Shown in pieces: positions 1 to 9,100 of a stretch of DNA of 64,000 nt. The stretch covers positions 736,078 to 800,077 of the forward strand of contig NZ_QYYG01000002.1 in the NCBI RefSeq assembly GCF_003591175.1, read 5' to 3'. The notes below the pieces were generated by a model, which was not told the origin of the DNA, made no database searches, and saw only the letters and a list, made by a program, of their open reading frames with translations. Position 1 is the stretch's first letter. Every line of letters starts with the position of its first letter. Both the position numbers and the translations under genes were made by a program. The DNA comes from Serratia inhibens. GTDB taxonomy: Bacteria > Pseudomonadota > Gammaproteobacteria > Enterobacterales > Enterobacteriaceae.

Positions 1-398
1 GGCACTTCGGTTTGCCGGGTAATTTCCGGCAAGGCATCCTGCGGCGGCGTTACGTCGGCCAAAAAGGCATCGCGCTCAAACCACTGAGTTTGCTGGGGAA
101 TAAACAACGCTGAAGGTTGATGAGTATCAAAAGGAATGGCGCCACAGAGTACCGGGCTTTTCACGCCTGCCAGTTTCGCTTCGGCGAAAGCGTGCCGAAC
201 CTCTCGCTGAAACTCCCCATTCACCTGGTCCCCGCCTGCTGCGGGCAGCGTGATTTTGGCGAAGCAGCCCTGGGTACTCAGGCTACGGAAAGGAGAGGTA
301 AAGAAGAAGCCTGAGGTGGGCGAAACGCCTGCAGTATTCAGTCCGCTCTCCTTGCTTTGCGATTTCTTTTGGCCGGTACCCTTTACAGTCACGCTCAT
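1..398 (-). CDS. entC: Isochorismate synthase EntC, N-terminal part (cut by window edge)
   Basis: This is the 5' end of a minus-strand gene starting at the ATG complementary to 396-398 and running off the left edge, so only about 132 N-terminal residues are visible. The translation carries the EntC-like stretches FFFTSPFRSLSTQGCFAKI (residues about 31-49) and PVLCGAIPFD, typical of the N-terminal half of siderophore isochorismate synthases. EntC converts chorismate to isochorismate, the first step to 2,3-dihydroxybenzoate. It is divergent from fepB across a Fur-box region, the same arrangement as the E. coli enterobactin locus, so entEBA probably continue beyond the window. The catalytic C-terminal half is not visible. 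Confidence 0.93.
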   Translation of the reverse strand, partial: MSVTVKGTGQKKSQSKESGLNTAGVSPTSGFFFTSPFRSLSTQGCFAKITLPAAGGDQVNGEFQREVRHAFAEAKLAGVKSPVLCGAIPFDTHQPSALFIPQQTQWFERDAFLADVTPPQDALPEITRQTEV

Positions 399-419
399 CG
401 GTACTCCATTTATCTTCGT

Positions 420-456
420 GAATGATAATAAACATAATAATGATTATCATTTATGT
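420..456. promoter_or_regulatory. Fur-box region between entC and fepB
   Basis: An AT-rich stretch with the perfect dyad AATGATTATCATT at 439-451 inside AATAATGATTATCATTTAT (436-454), and an overlapping ATGATAATA-type half-site on its left. It resembles the 7-1-7 Fur consensus TGATAATNATTATCA. It lies 22-58 bp upstream of entC and about 270 bp upstream of fepB, so iron-dependent repression of both genes is inferred. Confidence 0.8.
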
Positions 457-554
457 TTTACCGCGTTAAAGTACCCTTGGAAATTTGCCATGTCAATAAT
501 TGTAAACAGCTCTTCTCCTCATCATCTTGGTAGAAAATCAGCAGCATAACTACA

Positions 555-681
555 TATACCCTATGGCTTTCAAGTTGCAGCTAGGCGGCCAGCTCGGGAG
601 TCCCCAGGCGCTTACTTAAGTAAGTAACTGGGGGGAGCGAGTGCAGCCAACAACGCTGCAGCTTGAAAGACGACGGGTATA
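555..681. repeat. ERIC (IRU) element, 127 bp, in the fepB leader
   Basis: A 127-bp imperfect palindrome bounded by TATACC and GGGTATA. The outer arms TTTCAAGTTGCAGC and GCTGCAGCTTGAAAG are complementary. The core contains TCCCCAGGCGCTTACTTAAG and AAGTAAGTAACTGGGG, which match the classic ERIC core. Length and ends are exactly those expected of a full ERIC. It lies between the Fur box and the fepB start, so it is probably transcribed as a hairpin in the fepB leader. Confidence 0.9.
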
Positions 682-721
682 AATGATAAGTATTACTATT
701 TAAAACCTAAGGACTCCCTTT

Positions 722-1681
722 ATGAAGACGAACCTGATCTTCGGCCTGGCGCTGTTCGCGCTAGCGGCCATCGGTGCCGCTCATGCTGCCGATGCCGGCT
801 GGCCGCGTGACATCGAAACCTCACACGGTGTGGTAACCCTTACTCAACCCCCTGCCCGCATCGTTTCTACCAGCGTTACCGTCACCGGCACCCTGCTGGC
901 CATCGACGCACCGGTGGTAGCCAGTGGGGCAACCACGCCCGGCAGCCGTCTGGCGGACAAACAGGGGTTCTTCCGTCAATGGAGCGACATCGCCGCACAG
1001 CGCGGCGTTAAACGCCTGTACGTCGGCGAACCCAATGCGGAAGCCATCGCAGGTGTTGCCCCCGATCTGATTATCATGTCAGCCACCGGCGCCGATTCCG
1101 CCCTGCGCCTGTACGATCAGCTCTCTGCCATTGCCCCGGTGCTGGTGGTCAATTACGACGACAAAAGCTGGCAGGAACTGGCCGCAGAACTGGGCCAGGC
1201 CACCGGGCATGAAGCCCAGGCGCATAAAATCATTGGCGATTTTGATGCGCGTGAAAAAGCGCTGAAACAGCGGATGACCCTGCCTGAACAGCCGGTCTCC
1301 GCGCTGGTGTTTGGTTCTGACGGCAAAAGCGCCAATCTGTGGACCGCCGAATCGTCCCAGGGGCAAATGCTTAAACAGCTCGGCTTCACCCTGGCGGTAC
1401 CGCCCGCCACATTGCACAACAGCCGCAGTCAGGGAGTGCGCAAGGACATTATTCAGTTGAGCGGCGAGAACCTGGCAGAAGGCCTGAACGGCCAGACACT
1501 GATGCTGTTCGCCAACGGCGACGCCGACGCGCAACGCCTGCTGGCCAATCCTTTTCTCGCTCACCTGCCGGCAGTGCAGCATAAACGGGTTTACGCGCTG
1601 GGCAACGATACCTTCCGGCTGGATTATTACAGCGCCGGCAACTTGCTGACGCTGTTGGAAAAACAGTTTATTTCTCGCTAG
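722..1681 (+). CDS. fepB: Periplasmic ferric-siderophore binding protein FepB
   Basis: A 319-residue class III periplasmic binding protein that delivers ferric enterobactin to the FepDGC permease. It has a Sec signal peptide (charged MKTN, hydrophobic [18 protein letters not shown], cleavage near AHA-AD), then the [14 protein letters not shown] segment typical of Fe3+-siderophore binding proteins and the [10 protein letters not shown] segment near the C-terminus. Length equals E. coli FepB. It is divergent from entC, and its 3' end overlaps the convergent entS by 14 bp. Fur control is inferred from the upstream box; an ERIC hairpin lies in its leader. Confidence 0.95.
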   Translation: MKTNLIFGLALFALAAIGAAHAADAGWPRDIETSHGVVTLTQPPARIVSTSVTVTGTLLAIDAPVVASGATTPGSRLADKQGFFRQWSDIAAQRGVKRLYVGEPNAEAIAGVAPDLIIMSATGADSALRLYDQLSAIAPVLVVNYDDKSWQELAAELGQATGHEAQAHKIIGDFDAREKALKQRMTLPEQPVSALVFGSDGKSANLWTAESSQGQMLKQLGFTLAVPPATLHNSRSQGVRKDIIQLSGENLAEGLNGQTLMLFANGDADAQRLLANPFLAHLPAVQHKRVYALGNDTFRLDYYSAGNLLTLLEKQFISR

Positions 1682-2936
1682 CCTCACTGGCGGGCTGGAG
1701 ATTTTCTTCCTGCCCGCCGCTGCCCACCTGGCGCAAACCGCGCATGGCGAAAGCCAGTACCACACCCAGCACCGCCACCCCAAAACCAAAACTGGTCGAG
1801 GTCATCGCCGGCAGCATAAATGCCCCCATCGCCCCCAGCAGTAACGCCCCCAACGCATCACCCACAACGTTTTGCGCCGTCCACAGGCCATTGATGCGCC
1901 CCAGGAATGCGTCCGGCGTCAGGTTCTGAATCAACCCGTATTGCAGCAACGAGTTCAGCGCACTCAGGTAGCCAAAAATCACCAGGAAAAACAGCGCCAA
2001 ACCGTACCACGGCATCAGACCGAACAGACCGATGGCAACGAACGCACCTATCGCCGTCGTCAGCATCATCCAGCCCGGCCGCGCTACGTGAGCGACCCGG
2101 CCGCTGGTGAACGCGCCAATCGCCGCGCCGAGCGGAACTGCGGAATACATAAAGCCCAATTGCGCAGCGCTGACGTGCCACATGCCGGACATCGCCGGAT
2201 ATAACACCCGCACCGCGCTGGCCATGGTCAGCAGCGCACCGATCAGCGCCACCATGCCGATCACCCGGTTACGGAACAGGAAGCCGAAACCACCGGCCAA
2301 CGCGCGCAGCGGGTGTTCACGCGGCTGTGGCGGTGGCGGCAACTGCGGCAGGCGCAGCAAGGGGATCAACGTCAGCAAAGTGCCCAACGCTGCCAGGCCG
2401 TAGTTCCACATCACACCGGAGTGAGCGATCACCAGGCCCCCTATCGCCGGCGACAGGATCGAGCCAAAACGCACCGTCAGCATACTGATGGCCCCGGCCT
2501 GAACGATGTTTTCACGCCCCACCAACGCCGGCGTGGCGGCCAGCAGCGCCGTCACCCCGACCGCACCGAAGAAACCGTCCCACACGGCCAGCAAATAAAT
2601 CGCCGTTAACGAAGGAGCCGGCAAGGCGGCATTCAGGCACAGCCCGATAAAGCCAATGCCGCAGGTGGAGCGAGCAAACAGAATCAAACGGCGGCGCTCA
2701 TAACGATCGGCCAATACGCCCCCCATCAGCAAACCGGCAAACATGCCGCTGCCCGCCAGCGTCACGGACAGCCCGACCAGCAAGGTCGAACCGGTCAATG
2801 CCTGGATCTGAACCGGGATCGCAATGGCCATCAATCCCAGCGCCAGAATGGAAATAAAACGCGCGCAAAATACGGCACGAAACGCGCCATTGGTCTTAAG
2901 CAGGCCAAAATCAAGCAAAATAGAGGGCTTACTCAT
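1668..2936 (-). CDS. entS: Enterobactin exporter EntS (MFS)
   Basis: A 422-residue major facilitator protein with about 12 hydrophobic segments that exports enterobactin across the inner membrane. Diagnostic stretches shared with E. coli EntS include [23 protein letters not shown] (the MFS motif-A loop), [34 protein letters not shown] and [14 protein letters not shown] chose the ATG at 2936 ([15 protein letters not shown]), which aligns with the E. coli start; an in-frame GTG at 2951 is a less likely alternative. It is divergent from fepD across an ERIC element and a Fur box, and convergent with fepB. Confidence 0.95.
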   Translation of the reverse strand: MSKPSILLDFGLLKTNGAFRAVFCARFISILALGLMAIAIPVQIQALTGSTLLVGLSVTLAGSGMFAGLLMGGVLADRYERRRLILFARSTCGIGFIGLCLNAALPAPSLTAIYLLAVWDGFFGAVGVTALLAATPALVGRENIVQAGAISMLTVRFGSILSPAIGGLVIAHSGVMWNYGLAALGTLLTLIPLLRLPQLPPPPQPREHPLRALAGGFGFLFRNRVIGMVALIGALLTMASAVRVLYPAMSGMWHVSAAQLGFMYSAVPLGAAIGAFTSGRVAHVARPGWMMLTTAIGAFVAIGLFGLMPWYGLALFFLVIFGYLSALNSLLQYGLIQNLTPDAFLGRINGLWTAQNVVGDALGALLLGAMGAFMLPAMTSTSFGFGVAVLGVVLAFAMRGLRQVGSGGQEENLQPASEASEK

Positions 2937-2974
2937 CAGCTTTCTCACCACAACTTAGGAAAAGGGGCAGCGTC

Positions 2975-3101
2975 TATAGCCAAAATAATTGGAGTTGAAT
3001 CAAGGCGGCAACCAAGCGCATCCCCATGAACGTACAGGAAGTACGTGATTGGGGTAAGTGCGGGCAGCCAACACAGATACAGCTTCAAGAATGAAGGGTA
3101 T
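2975..3101. repeat. ERIC-type element, 127 bp, between entS and fepD
   Basis: A second 127-bp imperfect palindrome, from TATAGCC to GGGTAT. Its core ATCCCCATGAACGTACAGG / AAGTACGTGATTGGGG and right arm GCAGCCAACACAGATACAGC follow the ERIC plan but are more divergent than the copy at 555-681. It lies upstream of entS and on the far side of the fepD Fur box. Confidence 0.75.
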
Positions 3102-3151
3102 GTGCTGCAATAGCGAAGGGAGTCATGGTAACATAGATGAAAGCAATCAAT

Positions 3152-3170
3152 AATGATAATAAATATCATT
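3152..3170. promoter_or_regulatory. Fur box upstream of fepDGC
   Basis: AATGATAATAAATATCATT is a near-perfect dyad with the GATAAT and ATCATT half-sites of Fur operators. It lies 25 bp upstream of the fepD start and about 215 bp upstream of entS. Repression of fepDGC by Fe-Fur is inferred. Confidence 0.8.
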
Positions 3171-3195
3171 TATATTCAATAAATAATGGATTGTT

Positions 3196-4269
3196 ATGTT
3201 ACGGATTACACGCAATGGCACACCGCTCATTCCGCCTCCCAGGGCTTGTCTTATTAGCGGCGCTCCCCACTCATTTCGTCGCAAACTATTTGGTCTGCTG
3301 GTTGCCGTTTGCGTGCTGTTGACAGTCATGCTGCTCAGCCTGTCGCTCGGCGCCAAGTCCATTCCTTTTGATACGGTTATCCAGGCGCTGAACGGTCAAT
3401 GCAGCGGGGCAGACTGCACTATTATTACCGCCGCCAGGCTACCGCGCACGCTGGTGGGCGTATTGGCCGGCATTGCGCTGGGCCTGTCCGGCGTATTGAT
3501 GCAAACCCTCACCCGCAACCCACTGGCCGATCCGGGCATTCTCGGCGTAAACGCCGGGGCGGGATTTGCCGTGGTACTGGGCATCACCTTCTTTGGTGCC
3601 GCCGAGGTTGGCCAATACCTGTGGTTCGCCTTTGCCGGGGCGATGTTCGCTGCACTGCTGGTCGCGTTGATCGGCGCTCTTGGCGGCAGCAGCCTGAACC
3701 CGGTCCGCCTGACGCTGGCCGGGGTCGCGCTGGCGGCGGTGCTGGAGGGAATGACCTCGGGAATTTCTCTGCTGAATCCCCTGGTGTTCGATCAACTGCG
3801 TTTTTGGCAGGCCGGTTCGCTGGATATTCAAAATATGCAGGTGGTGCGCACCGTCACCCTGCCGATCCTGCTGGGCACGCTAATCACACTGTGGATGAGC
3901 AAATCGCTTAACAGCCTGAGCATGGGCAGCGAATTGGCCACTGCGCTGGGCACCGGCATCGTCCGCACCCAATTGCTGGGCCTGCTGGCGATCACCCTGC
4001 TGTGCGGCGGCGCCACCGCCGCCGTCGGCCCGATTGCCTTCGTCGGCCTGATGATGCCGCACATTGCCCGGCGGCTGGCCGGCTCCGAGCTGCACTGGAT
4101 GCTGCCGTGGACGCTGGTCTTGACCCCCATCCTGCTGCTGAGCGCCGATCTGATTGGCCGCTTCCTGGTGGCCGGCGAACTGCGCGTTTCCATCGTAACC
4201 GCCCTGATTGGCGCGCCGCTGCTGATCATGCTGGTGCGCCAGCGCCATATGTTCAGGAGGCAACGCTGA
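3196..4269 (+). CDS. fepD: Ferric enterobactin permease subunit FepD
   Basis: A 357-residue FecCD-family inner-membrane permease, partner of FepG, that passes ferric enterobactin from FepB into the cytoplasm. It has multiple hydrophobic helices and the family-typical stretches ARLPRTLVGVLAGIALGLSG, QTLTRNPLADPGILGVNAGA, QLRFWQAGSLDIQN and GPIAFVGLMMPHIAR (the FepC-coupling loop). The N-terminus is about 25 residues longer than E. coli FepD before the first helix, and no strong ribosome binding site precedes the ATG, so the true start could be slightly different. The stop overlaps the fepG start (TGATG), suggesting translational coupling. Confidence 0.94.
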   Translation: MLRITRNGTPLIPPPRACLISGAPHSFRRKLFGLLVAVCVLLTVMLLSLSLGAKSIPFDTVIQALNGQCSGADCTIITAARLPRTLVGVLAGIALGLSGVLMQTLTRNPLADPGILGVNAGAGFAVVLGITFFGAAEVGQYLWFAFAGAMFAALLVALIGALGGSSLNPVRLTLAGVALAAVLEGMTSGISLLNPLVFDQLRFWQAGSLDIQNMQVVRTVTLPILLGTLITLWMSKSLNSLSMGSELATALGTGIVRTQLLGLLAITLLCGGATAAVGPIAFVGLMMPHIARRLAGSELHWMLPWTLVLTPILLLSADLIGRFLVAGELRVSIVTALIGAPLLIMLVRQRHMFRRQR

Positions 4270-5294
4270 TGTCGATGCTCGCTGCCCGTCTGATGACCGA
4301 TCAAAAGTTGCGTGCCCTGTCGAGGCCGGCGCTGACCGCGTCGATGCTGGCGCTTGCCTGCGGAGTGCTGGCGATTTACGCCCTCGGTTCCGGCTCCCTT
4401 TCGCTTAGCGCCACGCAGGTGATCGACGCTCTCCTCGGCAAAGGCCCGGCAAACCTGACGGTAATAGTCACCCAGTGGCGTCTGCCGCGCGTCGCTATGG
4501 CGTTGCTGTTGGGCGCGGCGCTCGGGATCAGCGGCGCTATTTTCCAGTCGCTGCTGCGCAACCCGCTCGGCAGCCCGGACGTGATCGGCTTCAATACCGG
4601 CGCCTACAGCGGCGTATTGGTAGCCATAGTGCTGTTTAACGGCGGCGTTGTCGGCATCACCTCCGGGGCGCTGGCCGGTGGCCTGCTGACCGCCGCGCTG
4701 GTTTATCTGCTGGCGTGGCGCAACGGCGTCGAGACTTTCCGTTTGATTATCGTCGGCATCGCCGTGCGCGCCCTGCTGGTGGCCGGCAATACCTGGCTTA
4801 TCATCAGCGCTTCGCTGGAGTCCGCCATGACCGCCGGGCTGTGGAGCGCCGGGTCGCTTAACGGCATAAGCTGGGCGAAAAGCCTGCCGGTGCTGGCAGT
4901 GATCGCGCTGTGTTGCCTGCTGTTGCTGACGCTGTCACGCCGCATGCGGCTGCTGGAAATGGGTGACGACACCGCCTGCGCGCTCGGTGTGCCGGTGGAA
5001 CGTTCGCGCGTGCTGCTGCTGCTGATCGGCGTGACGCTGACCGCTGCCGCCACCGCCGTGGCCGGGCCAATCTCCTTCATTGCGCTGGTGGCGCCGCAGA
5101 TTGCCCGTCGCCTGTGCGCCAACCGCAGCGTCCTGTTGCTGACCGCCCTGACTGGCGCGCTGTTGCTGCTGATCGCCGATGTCACCGCCCAGCGCCTGTT
5201 TATGCCTTATCAATTGCCGGTAGGCGTGCTGACCGTCAGTCTCGGCGGCATTTATCTGATTTGGCTGTTAATCCGTGAGTCACGAAAAAAATGA
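4269..5294 (+). CDS. fepG: Ferric enterobactin permease subunit FepG
   Basis: A 341-residue FecCD-family permease, second membrane subunit of the FepDGC importer. Motifs: WRLPRVAMALLLGAALGISG, QSLLRNPLGSPDVIGFNTGA, WSAGSLNGISW and the coupling loop GPISFIALVAPQIARRL. I chose the ATG at 4269, which overlaps the fepD stop by one base and gives the family length. The reading frame is open further upstream inside fepD, but that extension is an out-of-frame artefact. The stop overlaps fepC (ATGA), so fepDGC is a tightly coupled operon. Confidence 0.94.
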   Translation: MSMLAARLMTDQKLRALSRPALTASMLALACGVLAIYALGSGSLSLSATQVIDALLGKGPANLTVIVTQWRLPRVAMALLLGAALGISGAIFQSLLRNPLGSPDVIGFNTGAYSGVLVAIVLFNGGVVGITSGALAGGLLTAALVYLLAWRNGVETFRLIIVGIAVRALLVAGNTWLIISASLESAMTAGLWSAGSLNGISWAKSLPVLAVIALCCLLLLTLSRRMRLLEMGDDTACALGVPVERSRVLLLLIGVTLTAAATAVAGPISFIALVAPQIARRLCANRSVLLLTALTGALLLLIADVTAQRLFMPYQLPVGVLTVSLGGIYLIWLLIRESRKK

Positions 5295-6091
5295 ATGCTG
5301 AACCCCTGCTGCCCGCGCCGCTGCGCGCCGAACATCTGACGCTCGGTTATGACAAGAAAATCGTAGCGAGCGATCTTTCCGTCTCCATCCCGCAAGGAGA
5401 ACTGACGGTGATCATCGGGCCGAACGCCTGCGGTAAATCTACCCTGCTGCGCACCCTCAGCCGCCTGATGCAACCGCAAGCCGGTACGGTCTGGCTGAAC
5501 GGTAAGCACATCAGCGAATACGCAACCAAAGAGGTGGCGCGCCAGTTGGGTCTGCTGCCGCAAAGTTCGACCGCTCCCGGCGACATCACCGTATTTGATC
5601 TGGTGGCCCGCGGGCGCTACCCGCATCAGCGTCTGTTCAGCCGCTGGCGCGAGGAAGACCAGCAAGCGGTGGAGCAGGCAATGCGCTCCACCGGCGTGTT
5701 TGAACTGGCCGAACAGCCGGTGGATACGCTTTCCGGCGGGCAGCGTCAGCGCGTCTGGATTGCGATGGTGCTGGCGCAGCAAACGCCGCTGCTGTTGCTG
5801 GATGAGCCGACCACCTGGCTGGACATTAGCCATCAGATCGACCTGCTGGAGTTGATGCGTCAGTTAAACCGTGAAAACGGCCACACGTTGGTGGTGGTGT
5901 TGCACGATCTCAACCACGCCTGCCGTTATGCCACCCATCTGATCGCCATGCGCGGCGGCAAAGTCGTGGCCGAAGGTGCGCCGAAGGATATCGTGACGCC
6001 GGCGTTGATCGAAGAAGTGTACGGCCTGCGCTGCATGATCATCGACGATCCGGTCTCGCACACGCCGCTGGTGGTGCCGTTGGGGAAATAA
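5291..6091 (+). CDS. fepC: Ferric enterobactin ABC transporter ATPase FepC
   Basis: A 266-residue ABC ATPase that powers the FepDG permease. It has Walker A GPNACGKSTLLR (about residues 41-52), signature LSGGQRQRVWIAMVLAQ, Walker B LLLLDEPTTWLD and the switch histidine in VVLHDLNHACRYA, all in the order expected for siderophore importers. It starts within the fepG stop codon (ATGA overlap) and is followed by several hairpins that separate it from the convergent entF. fepE, which lies between fepC and entF in E. coli, is absent. Confidence 0.95.
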   Translation: MNAEPLLPAPLRAEHLTLGYDKKIVASDLSVSIPQGELTVIIGPNACGKSTLLRTLSRLMQPQAGTVWLNGKHISEYATKEVARQLGLLPQSSTAPGDITVFDLVARGRYPHQRLFSRWREEDQQAVEQAMRSTGVFELAEQPVDTLSGGQRQRVWIAMVLAQQTPLLLLDEPTTWLDISHQIDLLELMRQLNRENGHTLVVVLHDLNHACRYATHLIAMRGGKVVAEGAPKDIVTPALIEEVYGLRCMIIDDPVSHTPLVVPLGK

Positions 6092-6160
6092 TCAGGGAAC
6101 CCTGATCTTGTAAGAGCCCAGCAGTTGGGCCCTGTTAATCGGGGCGAATCTATTCGCCCC
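6091..6160. terminator. Hairpin cluster between convergent fepC and entF
   Basis: Successive inverted repeats follow the fepC stop: ATCAGGG-AA-CCCTGAT (6091-6106), a GCCCA/TGGGC stem around 6116-6130, and the strong GGGGCGAA-TCTA-TTCGCCCC (6141-6160). None has a long T-tract, so termination efficiency is uncertain, but the position between two convergent operons fits a bidirectional terminator. Confidence 0.55.
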
Positions 6161-6175
6161 TACCGTCACTGGGCG

Positions 6176-9100
6176 TTATAACGCCCTCAGTATTCTGTTC
6201 AACAACGGCCCCAGCACCTTGAACGACGCCGGTGACACGATATCCACGTGCGCACAATCCAGTTCATGAACCTGCAAGGCGTCCACGTATTGCGCCCAGG
6301 TTTGCTGCACATCCATCCCTTCCTGCAACGTCTGACGCGCCACAAACAGCGTCGCCTGCCCACTGAAATTCGCCGTATGAGTCGCGGAAAGCAAACGCAC
6401 CGAGTCGGCGTAGTTGGCTTCGATATTATCGAACATCGCCACGCGGGTTTCGCCCAGCGCCGGATCCAGCGTATCTTCCGATACCGCCAGGAACTGCTGG
6501 CGTTCCCGCTGCACTTCTTTCAGCACGTTGTCATCCAGCATTACGTCCCAGTTTTGCGTTTCCGGCGGATAGGTATCCAGCAAGCCGAGGAAGGCCACCT
6601 CTTCGCCCCGCGCCTGTAACCTGGCGGCGATACCCTGCGCCAGCGTGCCACCCAGCGAATAACCGATAAAGTGGTACGGGCCATGAGGCTGGACCTGCAA
6701 TACCGTCGCCAGATGCGCCTCGCAAACCTGATCCATATCCTCGCTGAGCGCCAGCGGGCCATCCGGACGTGGCGACTGAATGCCCACCAGCGACCAATGT
6801 TGGTCGATATAGCGCGGCAGCACGCTGAACTGCCAAGAGAATCCGGAAGCCGGATGCAGGCAGAACAGCGTCGGGCCCTCTGTGGTACGCAGCGGCAATA
6901 GGCTGTCGAAACCGGTTTGGTCGGCTTCTTCCTGCGTGCGCTCTTGCGTGAGCAGTTGCGCCAGCTGTTCCACCCGAGAAGCGACCATCACCTGCCCTAC
7001 CGAAACCGCCTTACCCAACTCGCGCCGCAGCTCTGCCGCCAGCCGCATGGCCAGCAGCGAATGGCCGCCGAGAGCGAAGAAATCATCGTCGGCAAACACG
7101 ATTTCACGTTGCAGCAAGCGCGCGAACACCGCAGCGATAGCCGTCTCCAGCCCCGCTTCCGGTTCGCGCCCTTCAACTCTGGCAGCACCCTGCGGTTGCG
7201 GCAACGCTTTGCGATCCAGCTTGCCGTTAGCGCTTAGCGGCAGAGAATCCATCTCGACCAACGCCACCGGCACCATGTGTGGCGGCAAGCGATCGGCCAA
7301 TGCGGCACGCAGGCCATCGAGATCCAGGCGTACGCCGGGCTGGGCCACCAGATACCCCACCAGCTGACGGGCATCGCCGCCGCCAGGATCGGTTGGCGTA
7401 TTGTCCAGCACCCGCGCATGGGTCACCGCCTGCTTAATGCCCGGCAGCGACAGCAACGCATGGTCGATTTCGCTCAACTCAATGCGTTGACCACGAATTT
7501 TTAGCTGATCGTCGCTGCGGCCGAGATATTCCACTTCTCCACCCGGCAGCCAGCGCGCAACATCGCCGGTGCGATACATCCGCCCGCCGTTGCCTTCGGG
7601 ATCGGCCACAAAGCGGCTGGCGGTCAGCTCCGGCCGGCCAAGATAACCCTGCGCCAGCTGCACGCCGGTAAGATACAAATCGCCGGCCACGCCCGGCGGC
7701 ACCGGCCGCAGACGCGCATCCAGGATACGTAGCCCGGTATTCCACACCGGCAGGCCGATCGGCACATTGGCACCGGTGACCGCCACCAGCGCCTCGCCCC
7801 AGGCCGGGTGCCAACTGACATCCACCGCCGCTTCGGTCGGGCCATACAAGTTATGCAAGGGCACTCCGGTGCGGCTTTGCCACAGGCGGCACAGCTCAGC
7901 CGGCAGCGCTTCGCCGCTGCAAAACACCTGCCGCAACGGCGCACAGCAGGCCACCGCCGGCGGGGTGTCCAGCACGCCGACAAAGGCCGCCAGCATCGAA
8001 GGCACAAAGTGCAACGTGGTAACCCGATGCCGGTCAATCAACTCCAGCAACTGTTGCGGATCGCGGTGCGCTTCCGGCGGTGCCATCACCAACTGCGCAC
8101 CCACCATCAACGGCCAGAAAAACTCCCACACCGAGACGTCAAAGCTGCATGGCGTTTTTTGCAGCACCACATCGTTCGCCGCCAGTGGATACTGATGCTG
8201 CATCCACAGCAAACGGTTGACGATCGCCTGATGCCCCACCAGCACGCCTTTCGGCCGCCCGGTAGAACCGGAAGTAAAGATGATGTAAGCCGGATGATGC
8301 GGCGTTGGCCCGCTGAGCACCACCTCAGCCGCACAGTCGGCGGCCAGTGGCTCAGCAAACAGCAGGATCTCTCCCTTGCCGGCAAAACGCGCCTGCTGGG
8401 TAGGTTCGGTGATAATCAGTCGCGGCGCGGCATCCTCCAGCATCATGCCGAGACGTTCGTCAGGGTAGCCGGTGTCCAGCGGCAAGTAGGCGGCCCCCGC
8501 CTCGACAATCGCCATCAGCGCCAGCGACAGAAACACCGAGCGCGGCAGCGCAACGGCAACGATATCGCCGGGCTGCACACCCTGTGCCGTCAGTTGACGC
8601 GCCAGTGCCGTGACCTGCTCACGGGTTTCGCGATAGCTGAACCGGTATTGCGCGTCCGCCAGCGCCGGGGCATCCGGGGTTTTCTGCGCCTGTTCGGCCA
8701 GCAGGCCACTGAGGGTTTGCGGCACCACCGGATGAGCGGTGTCGTTAACCCGGGCCAGCAGTTGACGATCCTGTTCGGTCAGCAAATCGGCTTCGCCAAT
8801 CGGCATCTGCGGCTGGGCGGCAAACTGACGCAGCAACAGCGGCAGGCGCTGTAAATGCGCCGCCAGCTCATCGCGCTGATAACGTTCGGCATTGGCCAGC
8901 AGATCCACCTTCAGCGTGCCGGCCTCGTCAAGATACAGCGCGATCTCCAGATCCCGTACCGGCCCCGAAGCCAGCTCGTGAGTAATGCCTTCGATACCGC
9001 CGAAATCCAGTTGGAAATCGAACATTTTAAAGTTGAAAACGGTGCCGTACAGCGGTTGGGCATCGCCAATCCGCCCCAAATCACGCTGGATTTGTTCCGC

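Noticed and set aside
2937..2951. GTG at 2951 as the entS start
   Set aside because: The ATG at 2936 aligns with the E. coli EntS start; the GTG adds five unsupported residues.
2945..3169. 74-codon minus-strand open frame upstream of entS
   Set aside because: It is the translation of the ERIC-type repeat and runs through the Fur box; no ribosome binding site or family match.
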